Source of the DNA: a bacterium HR27
GTDB lineage: Bacteria; Chloroflexota; Chloroflexia; Thermomicrobiales; Thermomicrobiaceae
Direction: 5' to 3'
Assembly (NCBI GenBank): GCA_002898975.1
Contig: BEID01000074.1
Span: 1 to 6,769, forward strand
Length of the DNA: 6,769 nt
Position 1 is the first letter of the stretch. Each line of letters opens with the position of its first letter. The notes under the pieces are model-generated. The model saw only the letters and a program-made list of their open reading frames with translations, was not told the origin of the DNA and did no database searches. Of this stretch, positions 1 to 5,926 are shown in pieces. The position numbers and the translations under genes are program-made.

Positions 1-43
1 CGCATCGCCGCTCAACCTACCTCAGAGCGCGAGTTCCCAATGC

Positions 44-1102
44 TCACCAGCTGTACGGCTGATACGTCCGCTCGTGCGCCTCCGCGAGATAGTACCGCAG
101 GAGGTCGACCGCTGCGGCGATATCCTCGACATGCGCCATCTCGTTGACGGTGTGGACGTGCCGGGTCGGAATCGAGAGCGTCACGGCCGGAACACCGGCA
201 CGGGCCCGTTGCAGTGCTCCAGCATCGGTTCCGCCACGCGGCAACACTTCCAGCTGATAGCGGATTCCGTGCTGGTCGGCGACCGCACGCAGGTGGTCGA
301 CAAGGGGTCGGCTCGGGATATGTGAGGAATCGAACACCTTGATCGCGACTCCTCCGCCGAGTCGAGTGACCCGGTCGGCGGCGTCGATTCCTGGCACGTC
401 ACCAGCGATGGTGATATCGAGTGCGATCGCCACGTCCGGTTCCAGCCCGAAGCCAGCTGTCTGGGCGCCGCGCAATCCGACCTCTTCCTGCACGGTCGCG
501 ACGGCCACGATTTCGACCTCGTGTCGATCGAGGTAGCGGAGCACCTCCAGCATGACGAAGAGGCCGACCCGATCGTCGAGCGCCTTGCTGAGCACCGTCG
601 GCCCCAAACGAGCGAACTCTCGGGCGAGGGTGACCATGTCGCCGACCTCGACGCGTGATCGAACTTCTTCCGCTGGCAAGCCGAGGTCGACATAGAGATC
701 CTCCAGAGCAGGCGCCTTGCGTTCCTCGGTGGTCAGCAAGTGGATCGGCTTCGTCGCGAGCTGCAGCGCACCGAGCAGCGGTTCGCCGGAACGGGTCCAG
801 ACCTGGACACGCTGCGCCACCAAGACCCGGGCATCGAAGCCACCGACTGGCTGCAGGCGGCGGAACCCGTTGTCGTCGATGTAGCGAACGAGAAAACCGA
901 TTTCGTCCATATGGGCGGCAATGAGGACACGGCGAGCGACGGAGCCACGCCGGATGCCGATCAGGTTTCCCATGGCATCGACACGCAGCTCGTCGACGAG
1001 CGGCTCCAGGGCAGTGCGGACGACCGACGCCACGCGGGTCTCGTGACCAGCGATCCCAGGAGTCTCGCACAAGCGCTGCAACAAGCTCCAATCGAGTTCC
1101 AT
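44..1102 (-). CDS. M42 family metallo-aminopeptidase (FrvX/TET-like)
   Basis: This is a cytoplasmic di-metal peptidase of the M42 (glutamyl aminopeptidase/TET) family, which removes N-terminal residues from peptides and usually forms large dodecameric particles. The 352 residues match the usual family length of about 340-360. The whole metal and catalytic set is visible: H64 in AAHMDEIG, bridging D176 in ALDDRVG, catalytic E206 and ligand E207 in VQEEVG, D229 in ALDI, and H317 in RHVHTVNE. The conserved GGTDAG is at 290-295. The start is well fixed, because the minus strand has an in-frame TAG only two codons upstream of this ATG; a modest AAGGG lies 10 nt before it. The gene diverges from pepF across 154 bp, which suggests a joint role in peptide turnover (inference). 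Substrate preference cannot be read from sequence; some M42 relatives are annotated as endoglucanase M or deblocking aminopeptidase. The family call is secure. Confidence 0.93.
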   Translation of the reverse strand: MELDWSLLQRLCETPGIAGHETRVASVVRTALEPLVDELRVDAMGNLIGIRRGSVARRVLIAAHMDEIGFLVRYIDDNGFRRLQPVGGFDARVLVAQRVQVWTRSGEPLLGALQLATKPIHLLTTEERKAPALEDLYVDLGLPAEEVRSRVEVGDMVTLAREFARLGPTVLSKALDDRVGLFVMLEVLRYLDRHEVEIVAVATVQEEVGLRGAQTAGFGLEPDVAIALDITIAGDVPGIDAADRVTRLGGGVAIKVFDSSHIPSRPLVDHLRAVADQHGIRYQLEVLPRGGTDAGALQRARAGVPAVTLSIPTRHVHTVNEMAHVEDIAAAVDLLRYYLAEAHERTYQPYSW

Positions 1103-1147
1103 CGGCTACCGACCCTTCCATCGCACCACGAACGCACTGACGCTCAC

Positions 1148-1176
1148 ATGCTAACACTCGGCGCGAACACTCCCAA
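1148..1176 (-). promoter_or_regulatory. Candidate promoter of the M42 peptidase gene
   Basis: Read on the minus strand, TTGGGA (1176-1171) and TAGCAT (1153-1148) are separated by 17 nt. Each box matches four of six positions of the sigma-70 type consensus. It predicts a start of transcription near 1141 and a leader of about 40 nt. It is prediction only; such matches also arise by chance. Confidence 0.35.
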
Positions 1177-1188
1177 AGCGCGGTTTCG

Positions 1189-1217
1189 TTCACCTGGGGA
1201 AGACTGGCGGGTAGGAT
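1189..1217 (+). promoter_or_regulatory. Candidate promoter of pepF
   Basis: TTCACC (1189-1194) and TAGGAT (1212-1217) are 17 nt apart, and each matches four of six consensus positions. Transcription would begin near 1224, leaving a leader of about 33 nt with the GGAGGT ribosome site in it. If so, the ATG at 1230 would lie almost at the transcript 5' end, which supports the GTG at 1257 as the true start. It lies back to back with the candidate promoter of the divergent M42 gene without overlapping it. Confidence 0.38.
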
Positions 1218-1244
1218 GAAACGCAAGCGATGCGCCCATGGGAG

Positions 1245-1250
1245 GGAGGT
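1245..1250 (+). promoter_or_regulatory. Ribosome binding site that decides the pepF start
   Basis: A perfect GGAGGT lies 6 nt before a GTG at 1257. The longer in-frame ATG at 1230 has no comparable site upstream, and it would place this site inside the coding region. Confidence 0.75.
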
Positions 1251-1256
1251 CGAGCA

Positions 1257-3080
1257 GTGGTTCACCAACGGACACGCAACGAGGTACCGGTCGAGGAAAC
1301 CTGGAACCTGGCTGACCTTTTCGCAACACCGGAGGAGTGGGAACACGAACGCGAAGCCGTCCTGCGTGCTCTCGCGCGCTTGGAGGAACTACGCGGCACG
1401 CTCGCTGCCGGGCCGAGCCAGGTTCTGAAGGTGCTGACGCTCGCGGACGAGCTGGACCAACGGGTCAGCAAGCTCTACGCGTATGCCTTGCTGGCACGCG
1501 ACCAGGACACACGGGACACTGTCGCGGCCGAGCGCTACGAGCGAGCCGTGCACCTGGGCACGCTGGCCGGGCGGGCATCGGCCTGGATCGCACCCGAACT
1601 CCTGGCCACGTACGACGACGCCTCGCTGTTGCGCCTACCCGAGGAGGAACCGGGGCTCGTGCCATTCCGGCGGCTGTTCGAGCGCCTGGTCCGGGAACGC
1701 CCACACATCCGCTCAGCCGAAGTCGAAGAACTCCTCGCCGAGACCACGCCGCTGGCTCAGGCGCCGAGCACAGCGTTCACTTTGCTCGACAATGCCGATA
1801 TCCGCTACGGAACTGTCATCGACGTCGACGGCAGCCCGGTGGAGCTGACGAAAGGACGTTACCTCGTGCTGCTCGAGCGGCGTGACAGGCGCGTACGGCA
1901 GCAGGCGTACGAGGTCTTTAACGCGCCCTACCTCGCACACCGGCACACTCTGGCAGCGTTGCTCAGCGCAGCGAACCAGCGTGACGTCTTCTACGCCCGG
2001 GCACGCCGCTATGAATCGGCACTCCACGCCGCGCTTCACCCGGACAATATTCCGATCGAGGTCTACACTACCTTGATCCAGCTGGTCCGGCAGCACGCAC
2101 ACCTCCTCCAGCGGTACCTCGCGCTGCGCAAGCGCGTGCTGGGACTGGAACGCCTGCGCACGTTCGATCTGTACGTCCCGCTGGTCGAGCGGCCAGAACG
2201 GTCGTACACGTATCCCGAAGCGCGTGATCTCGTCATCGCTGCACTGGAACCGCTCGGACCGGACTATATCGAACCGCTCCGGCAGGGTCTGGCGAGCCGC
2301 TGGGTCGACGTACACGAAACCGTCGGGAAGCGCTCGGGAGGATACAGTCTGGGTGTTTACGGGGTACACCCGTACATTCTGCTCAACTGGAACGGTACGT
2401 TGCGCGAGGTCTTCACGCTGGCACACGAAGTCGGCCATGCCATGCACTCGTACTTCAGCTCGCGGGAGCAACCGCACCCGACAGCCGAATACACGATCTT
2501 CGTCGCTGAAGTCGCCTCGACGTTCAACGAGCGACTGCTGACCCATTCCCTCCTCGCGCGGGCGACCGACCCTCGAGAACGGGCGGCGCTGGTCAACGAC
2601 GCACTCGACACGTTCCGTACCGTCCTGTTCCGGCAGACGCTGTTCGCCGAGTTCGAACTGGAAACGCACCGTGCCGTGGAGCGCGGAGCGGGACTGAGTG
2701 CCGACGGCCTCTGCGAGCTGTACGGGCGCTTGCTCGCCGAGTATTACGGCCCCGATCTCGAATTGGACGAGGAAGTGCGCCACGAGTGGAGCCGAGTGCC
2801 GCACTTCTATCGGGCCTTCTACGTCTACCAGTACGCGACCGGGCTGGTGGCAGCGACCGCGCTCGCCCGGGCAGTCCTGAGCGGGGACGAGGCAGCACGG
2901 CAACGCTACCTCCGGTTCCTGGCAGCTGGCTCGTCGAAGGACTCGCTCGACCTCTTGCGCGATGCTGGCGTCGATCTGACGACGCCGGAACCGTACCTGG
3001 CTGCTTTCGCGACGATGGAACAGGATCTGGCCACGCTGGAGGAGGCCCTGACGCAACTGGGAACGCTCGGGCAAAGTTGA
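1257..3080 (+). CDS. pepF: Oligoendopeptidase F (M3B metallopeptidase)
   Basis: This is a cytoplasmic zinc endopeptidase that cuts short peptides internally. From the GTG start it is 607 residues, close to the roughly 600 typical of PepF. It opens with the usual PepF N-terminal helical region (VEETWNLADLF about residues 12-22), followed by an oligopeptidase F N-terminal domain at about 110-180 and the M3 catalytic domain from about 200 to the end. The zinc site is intact: HEVGH at 390-394 (H390, H394 ligands, E391 catalytic) and third ligand E418 in AEVASTFNE. The preceding NWNGTLREVFTLA and the C-terminal HFYRAFYVYQYATG (516-529, substrate-binding His/Tyr residues in M3 enzymes) are also typical. 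The GTG start rests on the GGAGGT 6 nt upstream; an ATG 27 nt earlier in frame would add MRPWEGGRA, which looks like translated leader. It diverges from the M42 aminopeptidase and converges on menG. No defect is seen. Confidence 0.95.
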   Translation: MVHQRTRNEVPVEETWNLADLFATPEEWEHEREAVLRALARLEELRGTLAAGPSQVLKVLTLADELDQRVSKLYAYALLARDQDTRDTVAAERYERAVHLGTLAGRASAWIAPELLATYDDASLLRLPEEEPGLVPFRRLFERLVRERPHIRSAEVEELLAETTPLAQAPSTAFTLLDNADIRYGTVIDVDGSPVELTKGRYLVLLERRDRRVRQQAYEVFNAPYLAHRHTLAALLSAANQRDVFYARARRYESALHAALHPDNIPIEVYTTLIQLVRQHAHLLQRYLALRKRVLGLERLRTFDLYVPLVERPERSYTYPEARDLVIAALEPLGPDYIEPLRQGLASRWVDVHETVGKRSGGYSLGVYGVHPYILLNWNGTLREVFTLAHEVGHAMHSYFSSREQPHPTAEYTIFVAEVASTFNERLLTHSLLARATDPRERAALVNDALDTFRTVLFRQTLFAEFELETHRAVERGAGLSADGLCELYGRLLAEYYGPDLELDEEVRHEWSRVPHFYRAFYVYQYATGLVAATALARAVLSGDEAARQRYLRFLAAGSSKDSLDLLRDAGVDLTTPEPYLAAFATMEQDLATLEEALTQLGTLGQS

Positions 3081-3171
3081 TCACGGTGGACCGACCGAAC
3101 GACAGGATGCGTCCAGCCACCCTGGTGCTCGTGTCCGGGCGGATCGTTCGGAAACACGCGCGCCAGCTCGT
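3081..3171. terminator. Convergent pepF/menG gap with possible weak terminator
   Basis: This gap of 91 bp separates two converging genes. A perfect 8-bp inverted repeat, CCGAACGA (3095-3102) and TCGTTCGG (3144-3151), encloses 41 nt, and a small CACC-CT-GGTG hairpin lies inside it. There is no T-run on either strand, so a classical intrinsic terminator is not shown. The repeat could slow polymerase from both sides or be chance. Confidence 0.22.
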
Positions 3172-3945
3172 TCACGGGCGCATCGGCTCGCGCGGCACAC
3201 GCACAGGCCAGGCTGCGGTATCGGCTCTCACCTCCGCGCCTCCGCGCACCGCGACGTGGAGCGCGACGGTACCTGCCATCAGCTTGCGGAAGTGCACGTC
3301 CGCGAACCCAGCCGTGCATAGGAGTTCGGCGAGTTCCGGTGCGCGCGGGAAGGCCGCGGTCGACCGCGGGAGATAACTGTAAGCTGCGCGGTCGCCGCTC
3401 ACGAGGCCACCGAGCCAGGGAACGACGCGATCGAAATAGAGCCGCAGCAGGGGTGCGAACGGTCCCTCGAACGGTGTCGTCTCCAGGATCACCAGCACCC
3501 CGCCGGGACGGAGGACGCGGGCGAACTCGCGGATCGCCGCCTCGTAGTCGGGGAGGTTGCGCAACCCGAAGCCGATCGTACAGGCGTCGACCGACCGGTC
3601 CCGAAACGGCAAGCGCATGGCATCGCCACAAACCAGCGTGATACGAGCCACCTGCTTCTCCAGCCGCTTGCGGGCGGCGTGCCGCAGCATCTCCAGACTG
3701 AAGTCGAGTGCGACGACGTGGGAAGCCCCCTGTGCGACGAGCTCGAAGGCCAGGTCGCCGGTACCGGTCGCGATATCGAGCACGACGCTGGGACGACGAG
3801 CCAGGGCGGCACGTGCGGCAGCGCGACGCCACGAGACGTCGCGTCCGAGCGACATGAGACGGTTCATCACGTCGTACCGGGGAGCGATCCGGTCGAACAT
3901 GCGCCGGACTTCGGCCGGCGGTCGCAACGCGCCACGGCGAGCCAT
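3172..3945 (-). CDS. menG: Demethylmenaquinone methyltransferase (UbiE/COQ5 family)
   Basis: It transfers a methyl group from S-adenosylmethionine to demethylmenaquinone, the last step of menaquinone synthesis, at the inner face of the membrane. The 257 residues show a class I methyltransferase fold: motif I DIATGTGD at 57-64, acidic D81 for the SAM ribose, GD at 107-108, and the family GFGLRNLPD at 125-133. The UbiE signature YDVMNRLMS (24-32) ends in GRDVSW, with Asp36 where the classical signature has His. The second signature RVLRPGG (143-149) is followed by E155-T-T. A proline/arginine-rich tail of about 23 residues follows the normal end. The start has GGAGG 4 nt upstream. It lies 25 nt after the PEBP lipoprotein gene on the same strand, so co-transcription is likely. 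UbiE proteins can also act on ubiquinone precursors; menaquinone is inferred from the likely lineage, with no other quinone gene in view. Confidence 0.92.
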   Translation of the reverse strand: MARRGALRPPAEVRRMFDRIAPRYDVMNRLMSLGRDVSWRRAAARAALARRPSVVLDIATGTGDLAFELVAQGASHVVALDFSLEMLRHAARKRLEKQVARITLVCGDAMRLPFRDRSVDACTIGFGLRNLPDYEAAIREFARVLRPGGVLVILETTPFEGPFAPLLRLYFDRVVPWLGGLVSGDRAAYSYLPRSTAAFPRAPELAELLCTAGFADVHFRKLMAGTVALHVAVRGGAEVRADTAAWPVRVPREPMRP

Positions 3946-3948
3946 CGC

Positions 3949-3955
3949 ACCTCCC
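3949..3955 (-). promoter_or_regulatory. Ribosome binding site of menG
   Basis: On the minus strand GGGAGGT occupies the 25-nt gap after the PEBP gene, 3-4 nt from the menG ATG. The spacing is short but the match is strong. It indicates independent translation initiation within a likely two-gene transcript. Confidence 0.6.
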
Positions 3956-3970
3956 TCTTCGTGGTCAATC

Positions 3971-4585
3971 CTAGCGCGCCGACTCGCGGCGATAAGTACC
4001 GACGAGTTCGCCGGTCGCCAACACGTGGCCCTCGACAGCCCGCAGCACCGCAGCCCGCTGTGCTCCCGGGGGCAGACCGGTCAGGCGATCGAGAGCGTAC
4101 AGCCGGAAGGCATACCGGTGCGGGGGACCCGGCGGTGGGCACGGGCCACGATAGCCGAGCGTGCCGAAATCGTTCCGACCTTGTCGCGCCCCATTCGCGA
4201 GCGATTCCACAGTGGGTAGGCCCGGCGGGAGCGAGCGCGTGCCGGCAGGCAGATCGTAGAGCAACCAGTGGGTGAAAAGCCCACTCGGGGCATCCGGGTC
4301 CTCGACGACGAGGACGAAGGCGACGGTTCCAGCCGGTGGATCGGACCAGCTCAAAGGAGGAGACCGGTCGGCGCCATCGCAGGTGTAGTCGGTCGGGATC
4401 GGACCGCCAGGCGCGAACGCCGAACTGGTCAGACGCAGGCTGGGTGCTGGCGACGGAGCTGTCGGCCTCAGTTCCGCGCTGGTACAGGCAAGGCCAAGCG
4501 TCATGCCGACGAGCGCACCCGTGAGAAGAAGCCGCAACCACACCGAGTACAGGTGGACGCGGATCCTTTCGCAACAACGCTCCAT
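3971..4585 (-). CDS. YbhB/YbcL-type PEBP protein, probable lipoprotein
   Basis: This is a phosphatidylethanolamine-binding-protein family member (bacterial YbhB/YbcL, Raf kinase inhibitor-like), 204 residues from the chosen ATG. The PEBP core begins near residue 50: YTCDGAD (67-73), SPPLSW (75-80), the ligand-pocket VEDPDAP (94-100), THW (105-107), and the second hallmark GPCPPPGPPHRY (147-158). The N-terminus has Arg-rich residues, a hydrophobic stretch at about 16-33, and Cys34 in GLAC, followed by a Pro/Ala/Ser linker. This resembles a lipoprotein signal with a non-standard Gly at -3 of the lipobox. The protein is therefore probably exported and anchored outside the membrane, unlike cytoplasmic E. 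coli YbhB of about 158 residues. The frame stays open upstream to an ATG at 4792, but that would run through the divergent promoter and into the next gene, so the internal ATG is preferred. Its ribosome site (GGGATGG) is weak. Molecular function of bacterial PEBPs is poorly defined. Confidence 0.9.
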   Translation of the reverse strand: MERCCERIRVHLYSVWLRLLLTGALVGMTLGLACTSAELRPTAPSPAPSLRLTSSAFAPGGPIPTDYTCDGADRSPPLSWSDPPAGTVAFVLVVEDPDAPSGLFTHWLLYDLPAGTRSLPPGLPTVESLANGARQGRNDFGTLGYRGPCPPPGPPHRYAFRLYALDRLTGLPPGAQRAAVLRAVEGHVLATGELVGTYRRESAR

Positions 4586-4770
4586 GGTCCATCCCGGTGG
4601 GTACCGACAGCGGACTTTCGGTCGTGAGGGTACTCCATGAGCAAGACGATCGAAAGCGGTCACTCCGAGCGAGCGACACGAAGGGGAGGCGAGCAACCTC
4701 CTCACCAGGATTGTGCCTGGCAGGTCACCACAGTACACTCTCGGCTGTTGGTTCACCCTAGGGAGGAGCG
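4586..4770. other. Divergent intergenic region, PEBP lipoprotein / NimA-like gene
   Basis: This 185-bp gap separates two diverging genes. The plus-strand promoter at its right end is described separately. For the minus strand only a weak pair is seen: TTTCGA (4655-4650) and TACCCT (4632-4627) with 17 nt between. A 5-bp inverted repeat, GGAGG (4685-4689) and CCTCC (4697-4701), lies just upstream of the plus-strand promoter and could be an operator or chance. No small gene with a credible start was found. Confidence 0.4.
4711..4739 (+). promoter_or_regulatory. Candidate promoter of the NimA-like gene
   Basis: TTGTGC (4711-4716) and TACACT (4734-4739) are separated by exactly 17 nt. This implies a transcript start near 4746 and a leader of about 25 nt carrying GGGAGG at 4761-4766, 4 nt before the ATG. 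The ordered, compact layout makes this one of the more credible promoters in the window, though it is unproven. Confidence 0.45.
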
Positions 4771-5346
4771 ATGGAAGCACAGCAGCAATCACGGAGCGCG
4801 ATCCGTCGGCATCCCGAGCGTGCCGTGCCGCAGGAAGCAGCTGCGATCCTCGCCGCGGGGATCGTCGCGCACGTGGGCTTTTGCGACGACGGCCAACCGT
4901 TCGTCATCCCGATGTCGTACCACTATGACCCGCGGCGACCGGACCGGTTGTACTTGCATGGGGCGCGGGAGAGCCGACTGTTGCAGATGCTCGCTGCTGG
5001 CGCACCGGTGTGCGTGGCGGTGACGCTGGTCGACGGGCTGGTCTATTCGCGAACTGCCTTCAACCACTCGATGAACTATCGGAGCGTCGTGTGCTTCGGG
5101 CGAGCCCGGGTGATCGCGAGCGAAGCCGAACAACGGGCGATCTTCGAGGCAATGACGGAACGCTACTTTCCGGGCCGACGCGTCGGGGTGGACTATCAGG
5201 GAGCCACCAGACAGCAGCTGGACGCGACACTGCTCGTCGAGGTCGAGATCGAGGAGTGGAGCGCCAAGGCGCGCCGGGGTGGGCCGAAAGGGCCGTACGA
5301 CGCCGACCCGACCGCACCAGGCACGGCTGGCGTCATGCCGTTGTAG
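4771..5346 (+). CDS. NimA-like flavin-nucleotide-binding protein (PNPOx-like split barrel)
   Basis: This 191-residue protein belongs to the pyridoxamine 5'-phosphate oxidase-like family related to NimA (COG3467 type), which bind FMN or a related flavin as cytoplasmic dimers. Evidence: an early arginine-rich segment IRRHPERAV (11-19), then the barrel strands IVAHVGFCDDGQPFVIPMSY (31-50), LYLHGA (60-65) and PVCVAVTLVDGLVYSRTAF (79-97), followed by the very typical HSMNYRSVV (99-107) and FGRARVI (109-115). A C-terminal helix-rich part (118-150) leads to a last strand LLVEVEIEEWSAKAR (154-168) and a Gly/Pro-rich tail ending GPYDADP. The ATG has GGGAGG 4 nt upstream and a good promoter candidate. 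NimA proteins reduce nitroimidazoles, but most relatives have no tested substrate, so no resistance role is claimed. It converges on the DUF2203 gene with 28 nt between stops. Confidence 0.9.
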   Translation: MEAQQQSRSAIRRHPERAVPQEAAAILAAGIVAHVGFCDDGQPFVIPMSYHYDPRRPDRLYLHGARESRLLQMLAAGAPVCVAVTLVDGLVYSRTAFNHSMNYRSVVCFGRARVIASEAEQRAIFEAMTERYFPGRRVGVDYQGATRQQLDATLLVEVEIEEWSAKARRGGPKGPYDADPTAPGTAGVMPL

Positions 5347-5384
5347 CGAGAGTGCGTGCGCGCGCAGTACGCCGTCACTCTTCG
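5347..5384. terminator. Possible bidirectional hairpin between convergent genes
   Basis: CGAGAGTG (5347-5354), just after the NimA-like stop, can pair with CACTCTTCG (5376-5384), which overlaps the end of the DUF2203 gene, with one bulged T. An inner CGT/ACG pairing is possible around the GC-rich loop. The placement, exactly between two converging stops, favours a two-way terminator, but no T-run is present. Confidence 0.35.
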
Positions 5385-5779
5385 AGTGGTTGGCGGCCCC
5401 GAAACCCGGCATCGAGTTCGTGCCAGAAGGCGACTGTCGGCTCGTCGACCTTCCAGCACAGGTAGACTTCACGGCCGTCACGTAGGCTGGGAAAATCGAC
5501 TAACCCCATGTCGAGATCCTTGACCTCGACACCCAGCTCGTGCACGGCGCGAACCTTTTCACGGATCGCGCGCACCAACGTGGCGATCCGCTCCTCGTGT
5601 GCCTGAAGCTTCTGGGCACTGCCATTGAGGAAGGCGAGGGGCGCAATCCGGCGCAGCTCGTTGAGCTCGCGATCGAGCTCGCGCTTCTCCGACTGGAGCG
5701 CAAGGAGAATATCCCGCAACCGCGGAACGAGCGCGCGGGCTTCTTCGACCGTGAAGTAGCGACGGCTCCGGCGCTCCAA
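5375..5779 (-). CDS. DUF2203 family protein of unknown function
   Basis: This is a small protein, 134 residues from the chosen TTG, of a conserved bacterial family (DUF2203) without known function. It opens with the family hallmark RYFTVEEARALVPRL (7-21), continues as charged amphipathic helices to about residue 85 (EKRELDRELNELRR at 31-44, AHEERIATLVRAIREKVRAVHELG at about 60-83), likely a coiled-coil hairpin, and ends in the conserved block LVDFPSLRDGREVYLCWKVDEP (93-114), then VAFWHELDAGFRGRQPL (116-132). No signal peptide or membrane segment is seen, so it is probably cytoplasmic. The TTG start is preferred because AGGAG lies 7 nt upstream and family members begin just before the RYFT motif; a GTG at 5800 would add seven residues but lacks a ribosome site. 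The frame is open further upstream into the next gene, which is not believable as coding. It diverges from the EamA transporter gene. Confidence 0.87.
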   Translation of the reverse strand: MERRSRRYFTVEEARALVPRLRDILLALQSEKRELDRELNELRRIAPLAFLNGSAQKLQAHEERIATLVRAIREKVRAVHELGVEVKDLDMGLVDFPSLRDGREVYLCWKVDEPTVAFWHELDAGFRGRQPLEE

Positions 5780-5786
5780 ACGAGGA

Positions 5787-5791
5787 CTCCT
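5787..5791 (-). promoter_or_regulatory. Ribosome binding site that decides the DUF2203 start
   Basis: On the minus strand AGGAG stands 7 nt before a TTG codon (5779-5777). No similar site precedes the in-frame GTG at 5800 or the more distant ATGs, so TTG initiation is favoured. Confidence 0.55.
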
Positions 5792-5890
5792 GGCACTCAC
5801 GGAGCATGACGATCGGCCTGTCCGCTCAGACGTGCGGCTCACACCGGGCGGTCGGGGCAGGCCGCATGCCACTCGGCCGGGCAGTGAGTT

Positions 5891-5896
5891 TATCAT
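5891..5896 (+). promoter_or_regulatory. Candidate -10 box for the EamA transporter gene
   Basis: TATCAT matches five of six positions of the -10 consensus and sits 30 nt before the start codon, so the leader would be about 24 nt. No good -35 box is found 16-18 nt upstream, which lowers confidence. On the opposite strand the same site reads GATAAACT and could serve the DUF2203 gene with a long leader. A short GGCCG/CGGCC inverted repeat (5860-5864, 5874-5878) lies just upstream. Confidence 0.25.
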
Positions 5897-5926
5897 CGAG
5901 CGGGCGTGGCGGCAGTGGAGGCTTCG

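Noticed and set aside
1..43. Possible minus-strand start (ATG at 5-3) of a gene downstream of the M42 peptidase
   Set aside because: An AGGT lies 9 nt upstream of the ATG, but only five bases of the putative gene are in the window, too little to support it.
399..1346. A 315-codon minus-strand frame overlapping the M42 gene and the pepF start
   Set aside because: It is in another frame of the M42 coding strand and crosses both promoters and the pepF start. The product is Arg/Ala/Cys-rich low-complexity sequence typical of a shadow frame.
1713..3074. A 453-codon open frame antisense to pepF
   Set aside because: It lies wholly inside a confidently identified gene, its translation is Arg/Gln/Val-rich without recognisable motifs, and long antisense frames are expected in high-GC coding DNA with this codon pattern.
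2906..3832. A 308-codon minus-strand frame overlapping menG and the pepF end
   Set aside because: It is a frame-shifted reading of menG with Arg/Pro/Gly-rich output and no motifs, while the other frame gives a complete methyltransferase.
4586..4792. Extension of the PEBP gene by 69 codons to an ATG at 4792
   Set aside because: It would overlap the start, ribosome site and promoter of the divergent NimA-like gene, and would bury the signal peptide inside the protein.
4771..5346. Calling the NimA-like protein a nitroimidazole-resistance determinant
   Set aside because: The fold is shared by many flavin-binding proteins of unknown substrate, and nothing in the sequence or neighbourhood indicates drug reduction.
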